Source: an uncultured Collinsella sp.
Lineage (GTDB): Bacteria > Actinomycetota > Coriobacteriia > Coriobacteriales > Coriobacteriaceae
Length of the DNA: 64,000 bases
Reading direction: 5' to 3'
Assembly (NCBI GenBank): GCA_900768435.1
Contig: CAAGCW010000017.1
Coordinates: forward strand, 40,704-104,703
Made by a program: the position numbers and the translations under genes
Shown here: positions 40,911 to 49,973 of the stretch, piece after piece
Layout: every line of letters starts with the position of its first letter
Numbering within the stretch: position 1 is the first letter of the stretch
Notes under the pieces: generated by a model
What the model was told of the DNA's origin: nothing
Database searches by the model: none
Seen by the model: only the letters and a program-made list of their open reading frames with translations

Positions 40911-42326
40911 ATGGCCGAGGTTTGGCGCTTCTTTGCGCATGAGGACGATTTTGCCGATATAGACGAGGCCGGCGCGTGCGAGCGCTTGGGCCGCGTGCTG
41001 TCGTTTCCGACCATTTCGAGCATGGATGCCGAGGCGGTGGATTGGCAGCCCTTCGACGACCTGCGCGCGTATATGCAGCAGGCCTGGCCGCACGTATTTG
41101 CGGCGGGCGAGGTCGAGCTTGTCGGCCATTCGCTGTTGGTGACGCTTGGCGGTTCCGACTCCGCCCTCAAACCCGTCATGCTCATGGGCCACATGGACGT
41201 GGTCCCCGTGGTGCCGGGTACCGAGGCCGACTGGACGCACGCCCCCTTTAGCGGCCACGTGGACGACACCTACATTTGGGGTCGCGGCGCTATCGACATG
41301 AAGGATCAGGTCGCAGGCATTCTCGAGGCGGTTGAGTATGCGTTGGCGCACGGTTGGGAGCACAAGCGTTCGCTGTTGCTCGCCTTTGGCCAGGACGAGG
41401 AAACCACGCAGTACGGCGCTGGAGCTATCGGCCGCGTGCTCGAGGAGCGCGGTGTTGAGCTCGAGTTCCTGATCGACGAGGGTGACTACCGTATTGTTTC
41501 GGCTGCCGAGTACGGCGCGGGCGAGGGCTGGCTTATGCATGCCGACCTTGCCGAGAAGGGCTACGCCGATATTGTGCTCAAGACGAAGAGTGAGGGCGGG
41601 CATTCGTCCAACCCCTACGGCGGCACATCGCTCGAGGTACTGAGCCGCGCTATCGCCGCAATCTGCGATATCGAGTGGCCGACGCGTGTGACCGATCTGC
41701 TTGCCGCACAGCTTGTCGAGCTGGGGCTCTACTCGGCCGACGAGATTGCCTCCAACAAGGACACCATCGTGTGCGAGTGCCTCGCCAGCAAAAAACTCTA
41801 CCCGCTCGTGACCACTACCTGCGCGCCCACGCAGATCGAGGGCGGCAGCGCTGGCGCTAACGTGATGCCACAGGATATGTGGGCCAACATTAACTTCCGC
41901 ATGCTCGAGGGCACGAGCGTGGCCGACGTTGTGGCGCGCTGCCGTGAGGCGGTTGCCGGGGCGGACCTTGCCGGTCGTGTCGAAGTGGAGCTGGGCCCCG
42001 GCAGCTCCGAGCCCTCGCCGTCCCCGCGCATCGGTGGTCCCGGCCTCGAGGCGGTTCGCTCCATCGCCGCCCGCTACTTCCGCGATCCAAAGGGGACGGA
42101 GGAAAACGGATCATCCGAGCCGTTGGCGATTGTCCCCTCGACCGTGATCGGCGCGACCGACGCTGCCAACTACCAGCGCATTTGCTCCGAATGCATTCGT
42201 TTTTCGGCGTTTGTGGTCGACGATGACGAGTGCGACCGCGGCGTCCACGGCACCAACGAGCGCATCACCCGCCGCGCCTACCTCCAGGGTGTCCGCTTCC
42301 TCATCGCCCTGCTCCATACGCTCTAG
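40911..42326 (+). CDS. M20-family metallopeptidase / carboxypeptidase
   Basis: The 471-residue protein has the M20 zinc ligands and catalytic Asp in MLMGHMDVVPV, WGRGAIDMKDQ and GQDEETTQYGA, and the dimerisation-domain motif SEGGHSSNP. It probably trims short peptides in the cytoplasm. A short segment around residues 393-403 (RDPKGTEENGS) is encoded by a dispersed hairpin that also occurs between genes. The zinc-binding C-terminal motif follows in GVHGTNERI. The reading frame is intact. Confidence 0.92.
   Translation: MAEVWRFFAHEDDFADIDEAGACERLGRVLSFPTISSMDAEAVDWQPFDDLRAYMQQAWPHVFAAGEVELVGHSLLVTLGGSDSALKPVMLMGHMDVVPVVPGTEADWTHAPFSGHVDDTYIWGRGAIDMKDQVAGILEAVEYALAHGWEHKRSLLLAFGQDEETTQYGAGAIGRVLEERGVELEFLIDEGDYRIVSAAEYGAGEGWLMHADLAEKGYADIVLKTKSEGGHSSNPYGGTSLEVLSRAIAAICDIEWPTRVTDLLAAQLVELGLYSADEIASNKDTIVCECLASKKLYPLVTTTCAPTQIEGGSAGANVMPQDMWANINFRMLEGTSVADVVARCREAVAGADLAGRVEVELGPGSSEPSPSPRIGGPGLEAVRSIAARYFRDPKGTEENGSSEPLAIVPSTVIGATDAANYQRICSECIRFSAFVVDDDECDRGVHGTNERITRRAYLQGVRFLIALLHTL
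42084..42112. repeat. GGGGACGGAGGAAAA hairpin inside the M20 peptidase gene
   Basis: GATCC (42084-42088) pairs with GGATC (42108-42112) around a loop with GGGGACGGAGGAAAA. The loop is identical over 15 nt to the intergenic copy at 24929-24943. The insertion keeps the reading frame and adds about 8-10 residues. Confidence 0.7.
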
Positions 42327-42360
42327 AATCCGACAAAGGGACTCTCCCTTTGTCGGATTC
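42326..42360. repeat. CAAAGGG palindrome after the M20 gene
   Basis: Perfect 16-bp arms, GAATCCGACAAAGGGA (42326-42341) and its complement (42345-42360), around CTC. It is the fourth well-formed member of this family, with outer bases unlike the others. Confidence 0.85.
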
Positions 42361-42555
42361 CGTGCGGGTTATATGCAGGTTTGCCTGCGCACGCTATCAT
42401 GTATGGGTTAGACCGCAACTATGTACCCCGTACGCGAAGGGATGCGCATGTATCTGAAGATCGACATGCTCTAGCTGGACTTACCCCCGCAATGGCGCCG
42501 TGCGCCCCATCAATTCTGCCGATTTTCACCTTCACGCATATAAAGGAGTCCCGTC

Positions 42556-43623
42556 ATGCGCGACAAGCTCGAAAAGATCATCAAGGCCTACGAGGAGCTC
42601 GAGAAAAAGCTTTCCGACCCGGCCGTCGCCTCCGATATCAAGGAGTTCACGCGTCTCAACAAGGAGTACGCGCACCAGTCCGACCTCATCGCTGCCTCGC
42701 GCGAGTACATCGGCGCGCTCGATGACATCGAGGCCGCCAAGGAAATGCTCCACGATACTACCGATGCCGATGAGAAGGAGATGCTCCAGATGGACATCTC
42801 CGAAAACGAGGCCAAGCTTCCCCAGCTCGAGGAAGACATTAAGTACATGCTCATCCCGAGCGACCCCAACGACGACAAGAACACCATCGTCGAGATTCGC
42901 TCCGCCGCTGGTGGCGACGAGGCGGCCATCTTTGCCGGCGATCTGTACAAGATGTATCAGCGCTTCTGCGAGTCGCGCGGCTGGAAGACCACCGTGCTCG
43001 ACTCCAGCCCCAGCGAGGCCGGCGGCTTTAAGTCCATCGAGTTCAAGGTCGAGGGCGACCGCGTCTACTCCGTCATGAAGTTCGAGTCCGGCGTGCACCG
43101 CGTCCAGCGCGTTCCCAAGACCGAGTCCCAGGGCCGTATCCAGACCTCCACGGCGACCGTCGCCGTACTTCCCGAGGCCGAGGAGATCGACGTCCAGATC
43201 AACCAGTCCGACCTGCGTATCGACACCTACTGCGCCTCCGGTCCTGGCGGTCAGTGCGTTAACACCACTTATTCCGCCGTGCGCATCACCCACCTGCCCA
43301 CCAACACCGTGGTGCAGTCGCAGGAACAGCGCTCCCAGATCCAGAACCGCGAAGTCTGCATGCAGATGCTGCGCGCCCGTCTGTACGAGATGGAGCTCGA
43401 GAAGCAGCAGGCAGAGCTCGGTGCCGAGCGCCAGAGCCAGATCGGCCACGGCAACCGTTCCGAGAAGATCCGTACCTATAACCAGCCCCAGGACCGCGTG
43501 ACCGATCACCGCATCGGCTTCAACTCCACCTACAACGGCGTCCTTCTGGGCGACCAGCTCGGCACCGTCATCGAGGCACTCGCCGCCGCCGAGCGAGCCG
43601 AGAAGCTGGCACAGGCAGTTTAA
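42556..43623 (+). CDS. prfA: Peptide chain release factor 1
   Basis: The ATG at 42556 follows AAAGGAG, giving 355 aa. The stop-codon recognition motif is PKT in VQRVPKTESQ, and the GGQ motif reads GPGGQCVNTT, with Pro and Cys flanking it instead of the more usual Ala and His or Ser. The remainder is typical. It releases the nascent chain at UAA and UAG. The methylase PrmC that modifies its Gln is encoded downstream, across the E3 element and a gap. Confidence 0.96.
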   Translation: MRDKLEKIIKAYEELEKKLSDPAVASDIKEFTRLNKEYAHQSDLIAASREYIGALDDIEAAKEMLHDTTDADEKEMLQMDISENEAKLPQLEEDIKYMLIPSDPNDDKNTIVEIRSAAGGDEAAIFAGDLYKMYQRFCESRGWKTTVLDSSPSEAGGFKSIEFKVEGDRVYSVMKFESGVHRVQRVPKTESQGRIQTSTATVAVLPEAEEIDVQINQSDLRIDTYCASGPGGQCVNTTYSAVRITHLPTNTVVQSQEQRSQIQNREVCMQMLRARLYEMELEKQQAELGAERQSQIGHGNRSEKIRTYNQPQDRVTDHRIGFNSTYNGVLLGDQLGTVIEALAAAERAEKLAQAV

Positions 43624-43624
43624 G

Positions 43625-43772
43625 TTCCGCCGTTCTACCGAACGGCGGACCGGTTGACGCTGCGCGCCGCCCAGGGCGACAATTTGTCATTCAAAAGGCA
43701 AGGCATGACCAGAAGGTCTATGCCCTGCCTTTTTCATGCCAACTTGTTCGCCCTGGGCGGCGCTCGCTGACA
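43625..43772 (+). ncRNA. Structured intergenic element, copy E3
   Basis: Hairpin 1 is TCCGCCGTTC/GAACGGCGGA with loop TACC. The linker is TTGACGCTGC, the long stem CCGCCCAGGGCG pairs with CGCCCTGGGCGG with the bulged T present, and the inner hairpin has a G/A substitution compensated by C/T in another copy. It lies immediately after the prfA stop. Confidence 0.75.
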
Positions 43773-44108
43773 TTGCCAAAACATCGGCGTTTCCTTGGTT
43801 GTCAAATGATCCGTAGGGAGTCATTGGTGACATTGCCTTGATATTTTATTCAGTCGGCTGTGATGGCATTTGAGCTGCTTACCTGCTTAAGGCAATTGAC
43901 GGCATATATCCGCTATCGAAAATATTGCTCGAAAAAGCGTCCGAGAAGTCGCGGAGCGATTTTTGATGGGTCGCGCGTCAAGCGATGTGACAAGTTCTTG
44001 GTTAGATATTGGTCAGTTTTGGGGCAACCTTGCCAAAAGCTTGACGGATGCAGATTTAGACGTCGACGAATGAACGCTCTAGGCAGGCTCCAAGCAAAAT
44101 TCTGGGCT

Positions 44109-44164
44109 GATTATCGATAATCGCCTTCAATCGTCCCTTGCCAAGCGCTGGCCTCGCGTACAAT
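44109..44164 (+). promoter_or_regulatory. prmC promoter candidate and 14-bp palindrome in a 440-bp gap
   Basis: CTTGCC (44137-44142), 16 bp, TACAAT (44159-44164) gives a fair promoter 49 bp before prmC. A perfect palindrome, GATTATCGATAATC, lies at 44109-44122. The rest of the gap from 43773 to 44108 is A/T-richer than the genes and repeats the phrase TGACATTGCC; I see no credible gene in it. Confidence 0.5.
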
Positions 44165-44212
44165 CTGCTCCGACATTCGCGCGCCGTCCGGCGCTTAAGA
44201 GGGGAGGGCCCC

Positions 44213-45463
44213 ATGGCAAACGAGATTTGGACCATCAAGCGTTGTCTCGAGTGGACCAAGGAGTACCTGGCCGAGCGCGGCGAGGAGCATCCCCGTCTTT
44301 CTGCCGAGTGGCTGCTGTGCGCGGCCACGGGCCTGGCGCGTATCGACTTGTATATGCGCATGGACGAGACGCTTAACGCAGCCCAGCTCGAGACCATGCA
44401 CGCGGCCGTCGTTCGTCGCGCCAAAGGCGAGCCGCTGCAGTACATCACGGGCAGCACGCAGTTTCGCATGATCGACGTCGCGTGCGCCCCCGGCGTGCTC
44501 ATCCCGCGCCCCGAGACCGAGATGCTCGTCGAAGAAGTCCTGAACTATCTGGATACCGAGGTGCTGAGCCCCGAGGCCGCTGCCCGTCAGCGTGTTGAGC
44601 TGCCTTGGAACGATGAGGTCGAGCAGGCCCGCAAAGCCGAGGCGGCGCTGGCCGACGAACGCGCGACCGCCGAGCGCCGTGCTGCCAACCTGACGGCCGC
44701 CGATGAGGCTGCGCTGGGTAGCGACGTGCTCGGTAGCCGCGCCTATGCCGAGGAGCTTGCCGATCGCGAGGCCGAGGAAGCCGCCGCGCAAGCAGCAGAA
44801 GTCGAAGCCGCGGAAGCCGCCGAGCCCGAGCTCGACGAATACGGCATCGCCATCGAGGGTGCCGACCAGGAGACGGCTTCAGCTCAGGATGCCGCTGCGC
44901 CTGCCCCAGCCGAGCCCCGCATCGCCCGCGTTCTCGAGGTCGGCTGCGGCACGGGCTGCATCTCGCTCTCGATCGCCTGGGAGCGTCGCGGCCACGTCAC
45001 CTGCACTGCTACCGATATCGAGCCGCGCGCCATCGACCTTGCTACCAAAAACCGCGATGCGCTTGGTCTCACGTCCGACGAGGTCGCCTTTAGCCTCACG
45101 AACCTGGTGAGCTCCATTCCCCGCGAAGAGTGGGGCACCTTTGACGTACTCGTCTCCAACCCGCCCTACATCCCCTCCGATGTCATGCGCTCGCTGCCGC
45201 ACGAGGTCAAGGACTTTGAGCCCGATCTGGCGCTCGAGGGCGGTGCCGACGGCCTCGATATCTTCCGCCGCCTGCTCAACGCGGCGCCCTACATGTTGTG
45301 CGCCGGCGGTCTCTTTGCCTGTGAGCTCTACGAGGGCGCGCTCGATGCTGCGGCCGAGCTCTGTCGTCAAGCGGGTTTGTCGGACGTGCGCATCGTCCGC
45401 GACCTCACCGATCGCCCTCGCATCGTCCGAGCCATTGTCACCGAGCCCAAAAAGCGCCAGTAA
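44213..45463 (+). CDS. prmC: Peptide chain release factor N5-glutamine methyltransferase with large insertion
   Basis: The ATG at 44213 follows GAGGGGAGGG, giving 416 aa against about 280 usual. The N-terminal helical domain ends in IPRPETE at residues 97-103. The SAM site VLEVGCGTG is at 240-248 and the NPPYIP motif that binds the target Gln at 316-321. Between residues 115 and 238 is an Ala/Glu-rich, low-complexity insert of about 120 residues, which splits the usual adjacency of the PRPETE loop and the SAM motif. PrmC methylates the GGQ glutamine of RF1 and RF2. The active-site motifs are intact. Confidence 0.92.
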   Translation: MANEIWTIKRCLEWTKEYLAERGEEHPRLSAEWLLCAATGLARIDLYMRMDETLNAAQLETMHAAVVRRAKGEPLQYITGSTQFRMIDVACAPGVLIPRPETEMLVEEVLNYLDTEVLSPEAAARQRVELPWNDEVEQARKAEAALADERATAERRAANLTAADEAALGSDVLGSRAYAEELADREAEEAAAQAAEVEAAEAAEPELDEYGIAIEGADQETASAQDAAAPAPAEPRIARVLEVGCGTGCISLSIAWERRGHVTCTATDIEPRAIDLATKNRDALGLTSDEVAFSLTNLVSSIPREEWGTFDVLVSNPPYIPSDVMRSLPHEVKDFEPDLALEGGADGLDIFRRLLNAAPYMLCAGGLFACELYEGALDAAAELCRQAGLSDVRIVRDLTDRPRIVRAIVTEPKKRQ

Positions 45464-45485
45464 TATTTATTAACTGGTTAGCAAT

Positions 45486-45507
45486 AATTATAAAATAGTT
45501 TATAATT
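45486..45507. promoter_or_regulatory. Operator/promoter of the HicAB pair
   Basis: AATTATAAA (45486-45494) and TTTATAATT (45499-45507) form a perfect 9-bp inverted repeat with a 4-bp spacer, and TATAAT-like sequence lies in it. The HicB C-terminal domain is probably the repressor that binds here. The region from 45464 to 45531 is very A/T-rich. Confidence 0.7.
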
Positions 45508-45531
45508 AGGACGGCTGAAAGAGGTCGGCCC

Positions 45532-45717
45532 ATGCAACCTCCTACCTTTCGGGAAATCATTGCCCTACTCAAGCACGATGGATTCGTGAAGGTCGCGCAA
45601 GTCGGTAGTCATGCTAAGTATGTTTCTGGCGACCGTGTTGTCACCGTGAACGGCTCTGGTGGTGATCGACCAAAGAAGGGCACGTGGGCAAGTATTCGTC
45701 GCCAAGCTGGATGGTAG
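45532..45717 (+). CDS. hicA: HicA-type mRNA interferase toxin
   Basis: The 61-residue protein has the HicA double-stranded-RNA-binding-like fold with His27 in VGSHAKY as the catalytic residue, and the family ending GTWASIRRQAGW. HicA cleaves mRNA when HicB is lost. It lies 11 bp before hicB, the usual toxin-first order. The ribosome-binding site is AAAGAGG. Confidence 0.9.
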   Translation: MQPPTFREIIALLKHDGFVKVAQVGSHAKYVSGDRVVTVNGSGGDRPKKGTWASIRRQAGW

Positions 45718-45728
45718 TTGGAGGCAAA

Positions 45729-46175
45729 ATGAGGCAGCGATTTACCTATGACTGCGTTCTCATAAAAGAAGACGACGGTTATTGCGCCAGCTTCCCGCAG
45801 ATTCCCGGCGCCTTTGCCGATGGCGATACGCGCGAAGAAGCGATTGCCCATGCCACCGAGGCACTGATGGCGTTTTTGGCCGACGATCTCAACAACGGTT
45901 TGACTCCGGCAGGGTACGAACGCTCGGCCGAGGTCGTGGCCCTTTCAGTCGAAATCGACCACGAGGACGCTCGGGAAGCGGCGTGCCGAACGTTTAAAGA
46001 CGCAGCGCTGGACCTCAAAGTCTCCGCTCCGCGGATTACCGCGCTGGTCAAAGCCGGCAAACTCGATGTTGAGCTTGTCGACGGCCGTCGGATGATAACG
46101 ATAGACAGCATCGAGCGCTACGCCGCCCAAGAACGCCACGCCGGCAGGCCAAAGAAGTTCGTGGCCGTCCAATAA
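45729..46175 (+). CDS. hicB: HicB-type antitoxin with DNA-binding tail
   Basis: The ATG at 45729 follows TTGGAGG, giving 148 aa. Residues 5-55 form the HicB partial RNase H fold (FTYDCVLIKEDDGYCASFPQIPGAF, described only by its ends). The C terminus (about residues 95-140, SAPRITALVKAGKLDVELVDGRRM, by its ends) looks like an excisionase-style helix-wing DNA-binding tail rather than the ribbon-helix-helix of other HicB proteins. It neutralises HicA and probably represses the operon at the dyad upstream. It ends in KKFVAVQ. Confidence 0.88.
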   Translation: MRQRFTYDCVLIKEDDGYCASFPQIPGAFADGDTREEAIAHATEALMAFLADDLNNGLTPAGYERSAEVVALSVEIDHEDAREAACRTFKDAALDLKVSAPRITALVKAGKLDVELVDGRRMITIDSIERYAAQERHAGRPKKFVAVQ

Positions 46176-46309
46176 CCCCCTCACTTTCACCGACTACTAG
46201 AGCCGCTCACCAAACCAACATGCGCTCTGGGCAAATAGATTGAACGTTTCGTGCGAGAATGCCCCACAGTAAACAAACTTGCACCAGAGCGTAAGGGGCT
46301 GGCATACAC

Positions 46310-47053
46310 ATGCAGACGGTCTATCGGGTATACGAGGGAGCGCGCGAGCCGCATCGGCTTGCCGTCGAGCGTACGGCCGAGGTGCTCGGCTGTGGCGGTC
46401 TGGCCCTGATCCCGACCGAGACCGTCTATGGTGTCGCTGTGGCAGTTAACGCCTTTTCGGACGCCGTGCCTCAAGATACAAGCGAATTCCCATCGTGGCC
46501 GCGCGATCCGCAGGTCACCGTCAACGGCGCCGCGGTCCCCGCACTCGGTACCGGCTATCGTCGTATCTTTACCCTCAAGCAGCGCGAGCTCACCCAAACG
46601 GTTGCCTGGCTGGTCGATGATGCCGAGGCGCTCGACCGCTATGGCGTGGATATCCCTAACGAGGCCCGCGTGCTCGCCCGACGATGCTGGCCGGGCGCCC
46701 TGACTATCGTGGTCAGAGCGGCCCCCTGCGTGCCGACCTTTATGCGCGCTGCCGACGACACGGTGGCACTTCGCGCTTCGGCCTCGCCCGTGGTGCAGGC
46801 GCTCATTCGCGCCTGTGGCAGCCCCCTTGCCTGCACCAGCGCCAACACGCATGGCGCGCCCGCGCCGGCAAGTTTTATCACGGTGGAGGGTCGCATCCTG
46901 GAGGGGGTCGATGTTGCCGTCGACGCCGGTGAGACCCCGTGTCGCGACGCCTCGACCATCGTGTCGTTTCAGCACGGCGAGCTCCAGATCCTGCGCCAAG
47001 GCGCACTTCCCGCATCAGAGATCGAACGGGTCCTGTCCGACCCGATGCAATAG
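46310..47053 (+). CDS. TsaC/Sua5/YrdC-family threonylcarbamoyl-AMP synthase
   Basis: The 247-residue protein has the ALIPTETVYGVA nucleotide-binding loop and the KQR motif in FTLKQREL, and ends with the usual SANTHGAPA and STIVSF patterns. A segment of about 35 residues (46-80) is inserted near the start. It makes the threonylcarbamoyl-AMP used for the t6A37 modification of tRNAs. The glpK gene follows 13 bp later. Confidence 0.88.
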   Translation: MQTVYRVYEGAREPHRLAVERTAEVLGCGGLALIPTETVYGVAVAVNAFSDAVPQDTSEFPSWPRDPQVTVNGAAVPALGTGYRRIFTLKQRELTQTVAWLVDDAEALDRYGVDIPNEARVLARRCWPGALTIVVRAAPCVPTFMRAADDTVALRASASPVVQALIRACGSPLACTSANTHGAPAPASFITVEGRILEGVDVAVDAGETPCRDASTIVSFQHGELQILRQGALPASEIERVLSDPMQ

Positions 47054-47066
47054 AAAGGTTTAAGCG

Positions 47067-48608
47067 ATGTCGTTGAATCTGGGCAGCCTGGGCATGGAAG
47101 ATGCCTCGTTTGACTTTGGCGGTTCCTACATCATGGCGCTCGACTGCGGCACCACCTCGGTACTTGCGACCATCGTCGACGAGTACGGCTGCATCGTCGC
47201 GCAGGCACGTCGCAGCGTCAAAACCAGCTTCCCGCGTCCCGGTTGGGTAGAGCAAGACCCCATGGCGGTCCTTGCTAGCCAGATCGCCGTCATGATGGAA
47301 GTCCAGTTTAAGAGCGGTATCCACTCCGACCGCATTGCCGCCATCGGCATCTCCAACCAGCGCGAGACCACGGTGGTCTGGGATCGCGTGAGCGGTCAGC
47401 CGATCTATAACGCTATCGTATGGCAGTGCCGCCGTACCGCACCTCTGATCGACGAGCTTGTCGAGCAGGGCGCAGAAGGGCTGGTGCGCTCCCGCACGGG
47501 ACTCACGCTCGACCCGTATTTCTCGGCCTCCAAGGTGCAGTGGATTCTCGACAACGTCGACGGCGCACGCGAAAGCGCGGCGGCGGGCGACCTCATGTTT
47601 GGCACCATCGATACCTGGCTCATCTACAACCTCACCGGCGGCCAGGTCTTTGCCACCGACTACACCAATGCCAGCCGCACGGCACTCTTTAATATCCATA
47701 CGCTCGATTGGGACGACGACCTGCTGGCACTCTTTGACGTTCCACGTTCCATGATGCCCGAGGTTCGCTGGAGCTCGGGCGACTACGGCCGCGTCGCGAG
47801 CGACATCATGACCAACATGCCGCCCATCATGGGCGTGGCGGGTGACCAACAGGCGTCGCTGTTCGGCCACTGCTGTTTCCGTCCCGGCCAGACCAAAAAC
47901 ACCTATGGCACGGGTTGCTTTATGCTCATGAACACCGGCGACGAGATCGTCGAATCCAAGAATGGCCTGGTCTCCACGATCGGTATCGCCGCGGACGGCA
48001 AGATCAGCTATGCGCTCGAGGGTTCTATCTTTGCCGCTGGCTCCACCATGAACTGGCTGCGCAACAACATGGGCATCATCTCGAGCGTGAGCGAGTCCGC
48101 GCAACTCGCCGCTTCGATCAACGACAACGAGGGCTGCTACTTCGTCCCCGCCTTCGCAGGCCTGGGCGCTCCCTGGTGGGACCCGCATGCTCGCGGTATC
48201 GTGTGCGGCCTGACCGGTGCCTCGAGTCGCGCGACCATTGTGCGTGCGGCCTGCGAGTCCATGGCCTATCAGAGTTATGACGTGCTGCGCGCCATGGAGC
48301 AGGACGTGGGACTTTCGATTGAGCGCCTGTCCGTTGATGGCGGTGCCTCGCGCAACGAGTTCATCATGCAATTCCAGGCCGATCTGCTGGATATCCCCGT
48401 GCTGCAGTGCGAGACGGTGGAGACCACGGCGATCGGCGCCGCGTACTTGGCGGGCCTTGCCGTCGGCTACTGGGAGGATTTGGAGGAGCTGGAGCAAAAC
48501 GCTCAGATCGTCAAAATCTTCCATCCTCATATGTCCGCCGAGCGCCGTGAGAGCAACCTCGCTGGTTGGCGTGATGCCGTCAAGCGTTCGCTCAGCACCG
48601 CTCAGTAG
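47067..48608 (+). CDS. glpK: Glycerol kinase
   Basis: The 513-residue FGGY-family protein starts with an extension of about 20 residues before the ATP-binding [11 protein letters not shown]. It has [34 protein letters not shown] and [13 protein letters not shown], all characteristic of GlpK. It phosphorylates glycerol to glycerol-3-phosphate. It lies between a tRNA-modification gene and upp, with no glycerol facilitator in view. Confidence 0.94.
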   Translation: MSLNLGSLGMEDASFDFGGSYIMALDCGTTSVLATIVDEYGCIVAQARRSVKTSFPRPGWVEQDPMAVLASQIAVMMEVQFKSGIHSDRIAAIGISNQRETTVVWDRVSGQPIYNAIVWQCRRTAPLIDELVEQGAEGLVRSRTGLTLDPYFSASKVQWILDNVDGARESAAAGDLMFGTIDTWLIYNLTGGQVFATDYTNASRTALFNIHTLDWDDDLLALFDVPRSMMPEVRWSSGDYGRVASDIMTNMPPIMGVAGDQQASLFGHCCFRPGQTKNTYGTGCFMLMNTGDEIVESKNGLVSTIGIAADGKISYALEGSIFAAGSTMNWLRNNMGIISSVSESAQLAASINDNEGCYFVPAFAGLGAPWWDPHARGIVCGLTGASSRATIVRAACESMAYQSYDVLRAMEQDVGLSIERLSVDGGASRNEFIMQFQADLLDIPVLQCETVETTAIGAAYLAGLAVGYWEDLEELEQNAQIVKIFHPHMSAERRESNLAGWRDAVKRSLSTAQ

Positions 48609-48730
48609 GGTTGCGACGGGGCACTCGATACAACAAACCGTTAAACTTATGCACGGCGCGCGGCAACAACGTCGCCGTGCGCCTTGTCAGCAAGGCCATC
48701 TTCCGGCCGCAACGAAAGGGGCTTCAACCC

Positions 48731-49378
48731 ATGACCGTCACCTACGATACGTCCCGTGTGACCCTTGTCGATCACCCGCTCGTCCAGCACAAGCTGTCGA
48801 TCTTGCGCGACAAGAGCACCGGCACCAACCAGTTCCGCCAGCTCGTGCGCGAGCTTGCGCTTTTTGACGGCTACGAGGCCATGCGCGACCTGCCCATGGA
48901 AGACGTCGAAGTCGAGACCCCCATCACCACCGCCACGTTTAAGCAGCTTGCCGGCAAGAAGCTCGCCATCGTTCCCATCCTGCGTGCGGGTCTTGGCATG
49001 GTCGACGGCATCCTCGACCTGGTACCCTCTGCCCGCGTGGGCCACATCGGCATGGAGCGCGACGAGGTCACCCACGAGCCGCATGAGTATTACTGCAAGA
49101 TGCCCAAGGATATCGACCAGCGTATCTGCCTGGTTGTCGACCCCATGCTCGCCACGGGCGGTTCGGCCGAGATGGCTATCAGCTACCTGCGCGAGCGCGG
49201 TGTCAAGGACATCCGCATGCTGTGCATCGTCGCCGCGCCCGAGGGTCTCAAGTCACTGACCGAAAAGGACCCCGACGTACATATTTATACGTGCGCCATC
49301 GATGACCATCTCAACGAGGCCGCCTACATCGTTCCCGGCCTGGGCGACGCCGGCGACCGCATCTACGGTACGCTCTAG
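48731..49378 (+). CDS. upp: Uracil phosphoribosyltransferase
   Basis: The start is ATG at 48731, preceded by GAAAGGGG, giving 215 aa. The PRPP-binding loop [12 protein letters not shown] and the uracil loop ending [13 protein letters not shown] are intact. It salvages uracil to UMP. It follows glpK by 120 bp. The ATP synthase promoter lies beyond it. Confidence 0.96.
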   Translation: MTVTYDTSRVTLVDHPLVQHKLSILRDKSTGTNQFRQLVRELALFDGYEAMRDLPMEDVEVETPITTATFKQLAGKKLAIVPILRAGLGMVDGILDLVPSARVGHIGMERDEVTHEPHEYYCKMPKDIDQRICLVVDPMLATGGSAEMAISYLRERGVKDIRMLCIVAAPEGLKSLTEKDPDVHIYTCAIDDHLNEAAYIVPGLGDAGDRIYGTL

Positions 49379-49569
49379 TCGTTGGGCCTTGTCGGCTACG
49401 GTCACAAATACGAAGAAATGGTGCGCGCGGGCGAGCAAAAGTCGTCCACGCGCACTTCTGTTAACGGACGTTTTGCGCTGAGGGGTTCGAAAAAACGTAT
49501 TACCGTACCTGCGGCATAAAGAAGGCCTTAAGAAAACGTACAGGTGCGTATTAACCGTTTGTTTTACGG

Positions 49570-49597
49570 TTGTACTTTAGCGATTGGCTCGTACAAT
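49570..49597 (+). promoter_or_regulatory. Promoter of the ATP synthase operon
   Basis: TTGTAC (49570-49575), 16 bp, TACAAT (49592-49597) lies 62 bp before the first gene. A small stem, AACCGT/ACGGTT at 49553-49569, is just upstream. Most of the rest of 49379-49569 shows a GTGCGCG/CGCGCAC hairpin that may end upp. Confidence 0.75.
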
Positions 49598-49658
49598 AGT
49601 CACCAATGTTTGGCTGGGACTGTGCTGTGAGGCGTTAAAAAGGAAAGTGAGGACGCCA

Positions 49659-49970
49659 GTGTTTCAGATAGCCGATCTGCTCGCTATCGTTGCAGGCGCC
49701 ATCGCGGGCGCAATTGCCTTCCTTCCCTTTGTCTTTACGCTCAAGCCGGTTCTTGACGATAAACAGAATGCGGACATGCTCAAGGGTATGGTGAGTCTGG
49801 CGGTCTCGGCAATCGCCCTGCTCGTCTTTACCTTGGTTGTGTTTGTGTTGTTCGGAGAGGCATTTCGCATGTTCCTCCTGGGCGAGGCGATCGGCTTCGT
49901 GGCCTTTATGGCCGCCTGCGCGGTTCGTGTCGCCAAGGCGCTGCGAGATCCTCATGAGGTCGAAAGGTAA
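49659..49970 (+). CDS. AtpI-like small membrane protein of the ATP synthase operon
   Basis: The start is taken as GTG at 49659 after GTGAGG, giving 103 aa; an upstream in-frame ATG at 49584 lacks a ribosome-binding site. Three or so hydrophobic helices (residues 5-90) match the size and place of AtpI, which helps assemble the c ring. It lies 3 bp before atpB. Sequence similarity to AtpI is weak, so the name rests mainly on position. Confidence 0.7.
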   Translation: MFQIADLLAIVAGAIAGAIAFLPFVFTLKPVLDDKQNADMLKGMVSLAVSAIALLVFTLVVFVLFGEAFRMFLLGEAIGFVAFMAACAVRVAKALRDPHEVER

Positions 49971-49973
49971 GTC

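Noticed and set aside
42447..42474. Tiny frame (ATG to TAG, 8 residues) before prfA with a weak AAGGG upstream, considered as a leader peptide
   Set aside because: Too short to tell from chance, and no attenuator-like stem follows it.
43860..44120. 86-codon frame in the gap between E3 and prmC
   Set aside because: It is basic and Arg/Lys-rich with no recognisable motif, has no ribosome-binding site, and covers an A/T-richer region with a palindrome; it looks like a chance frame.
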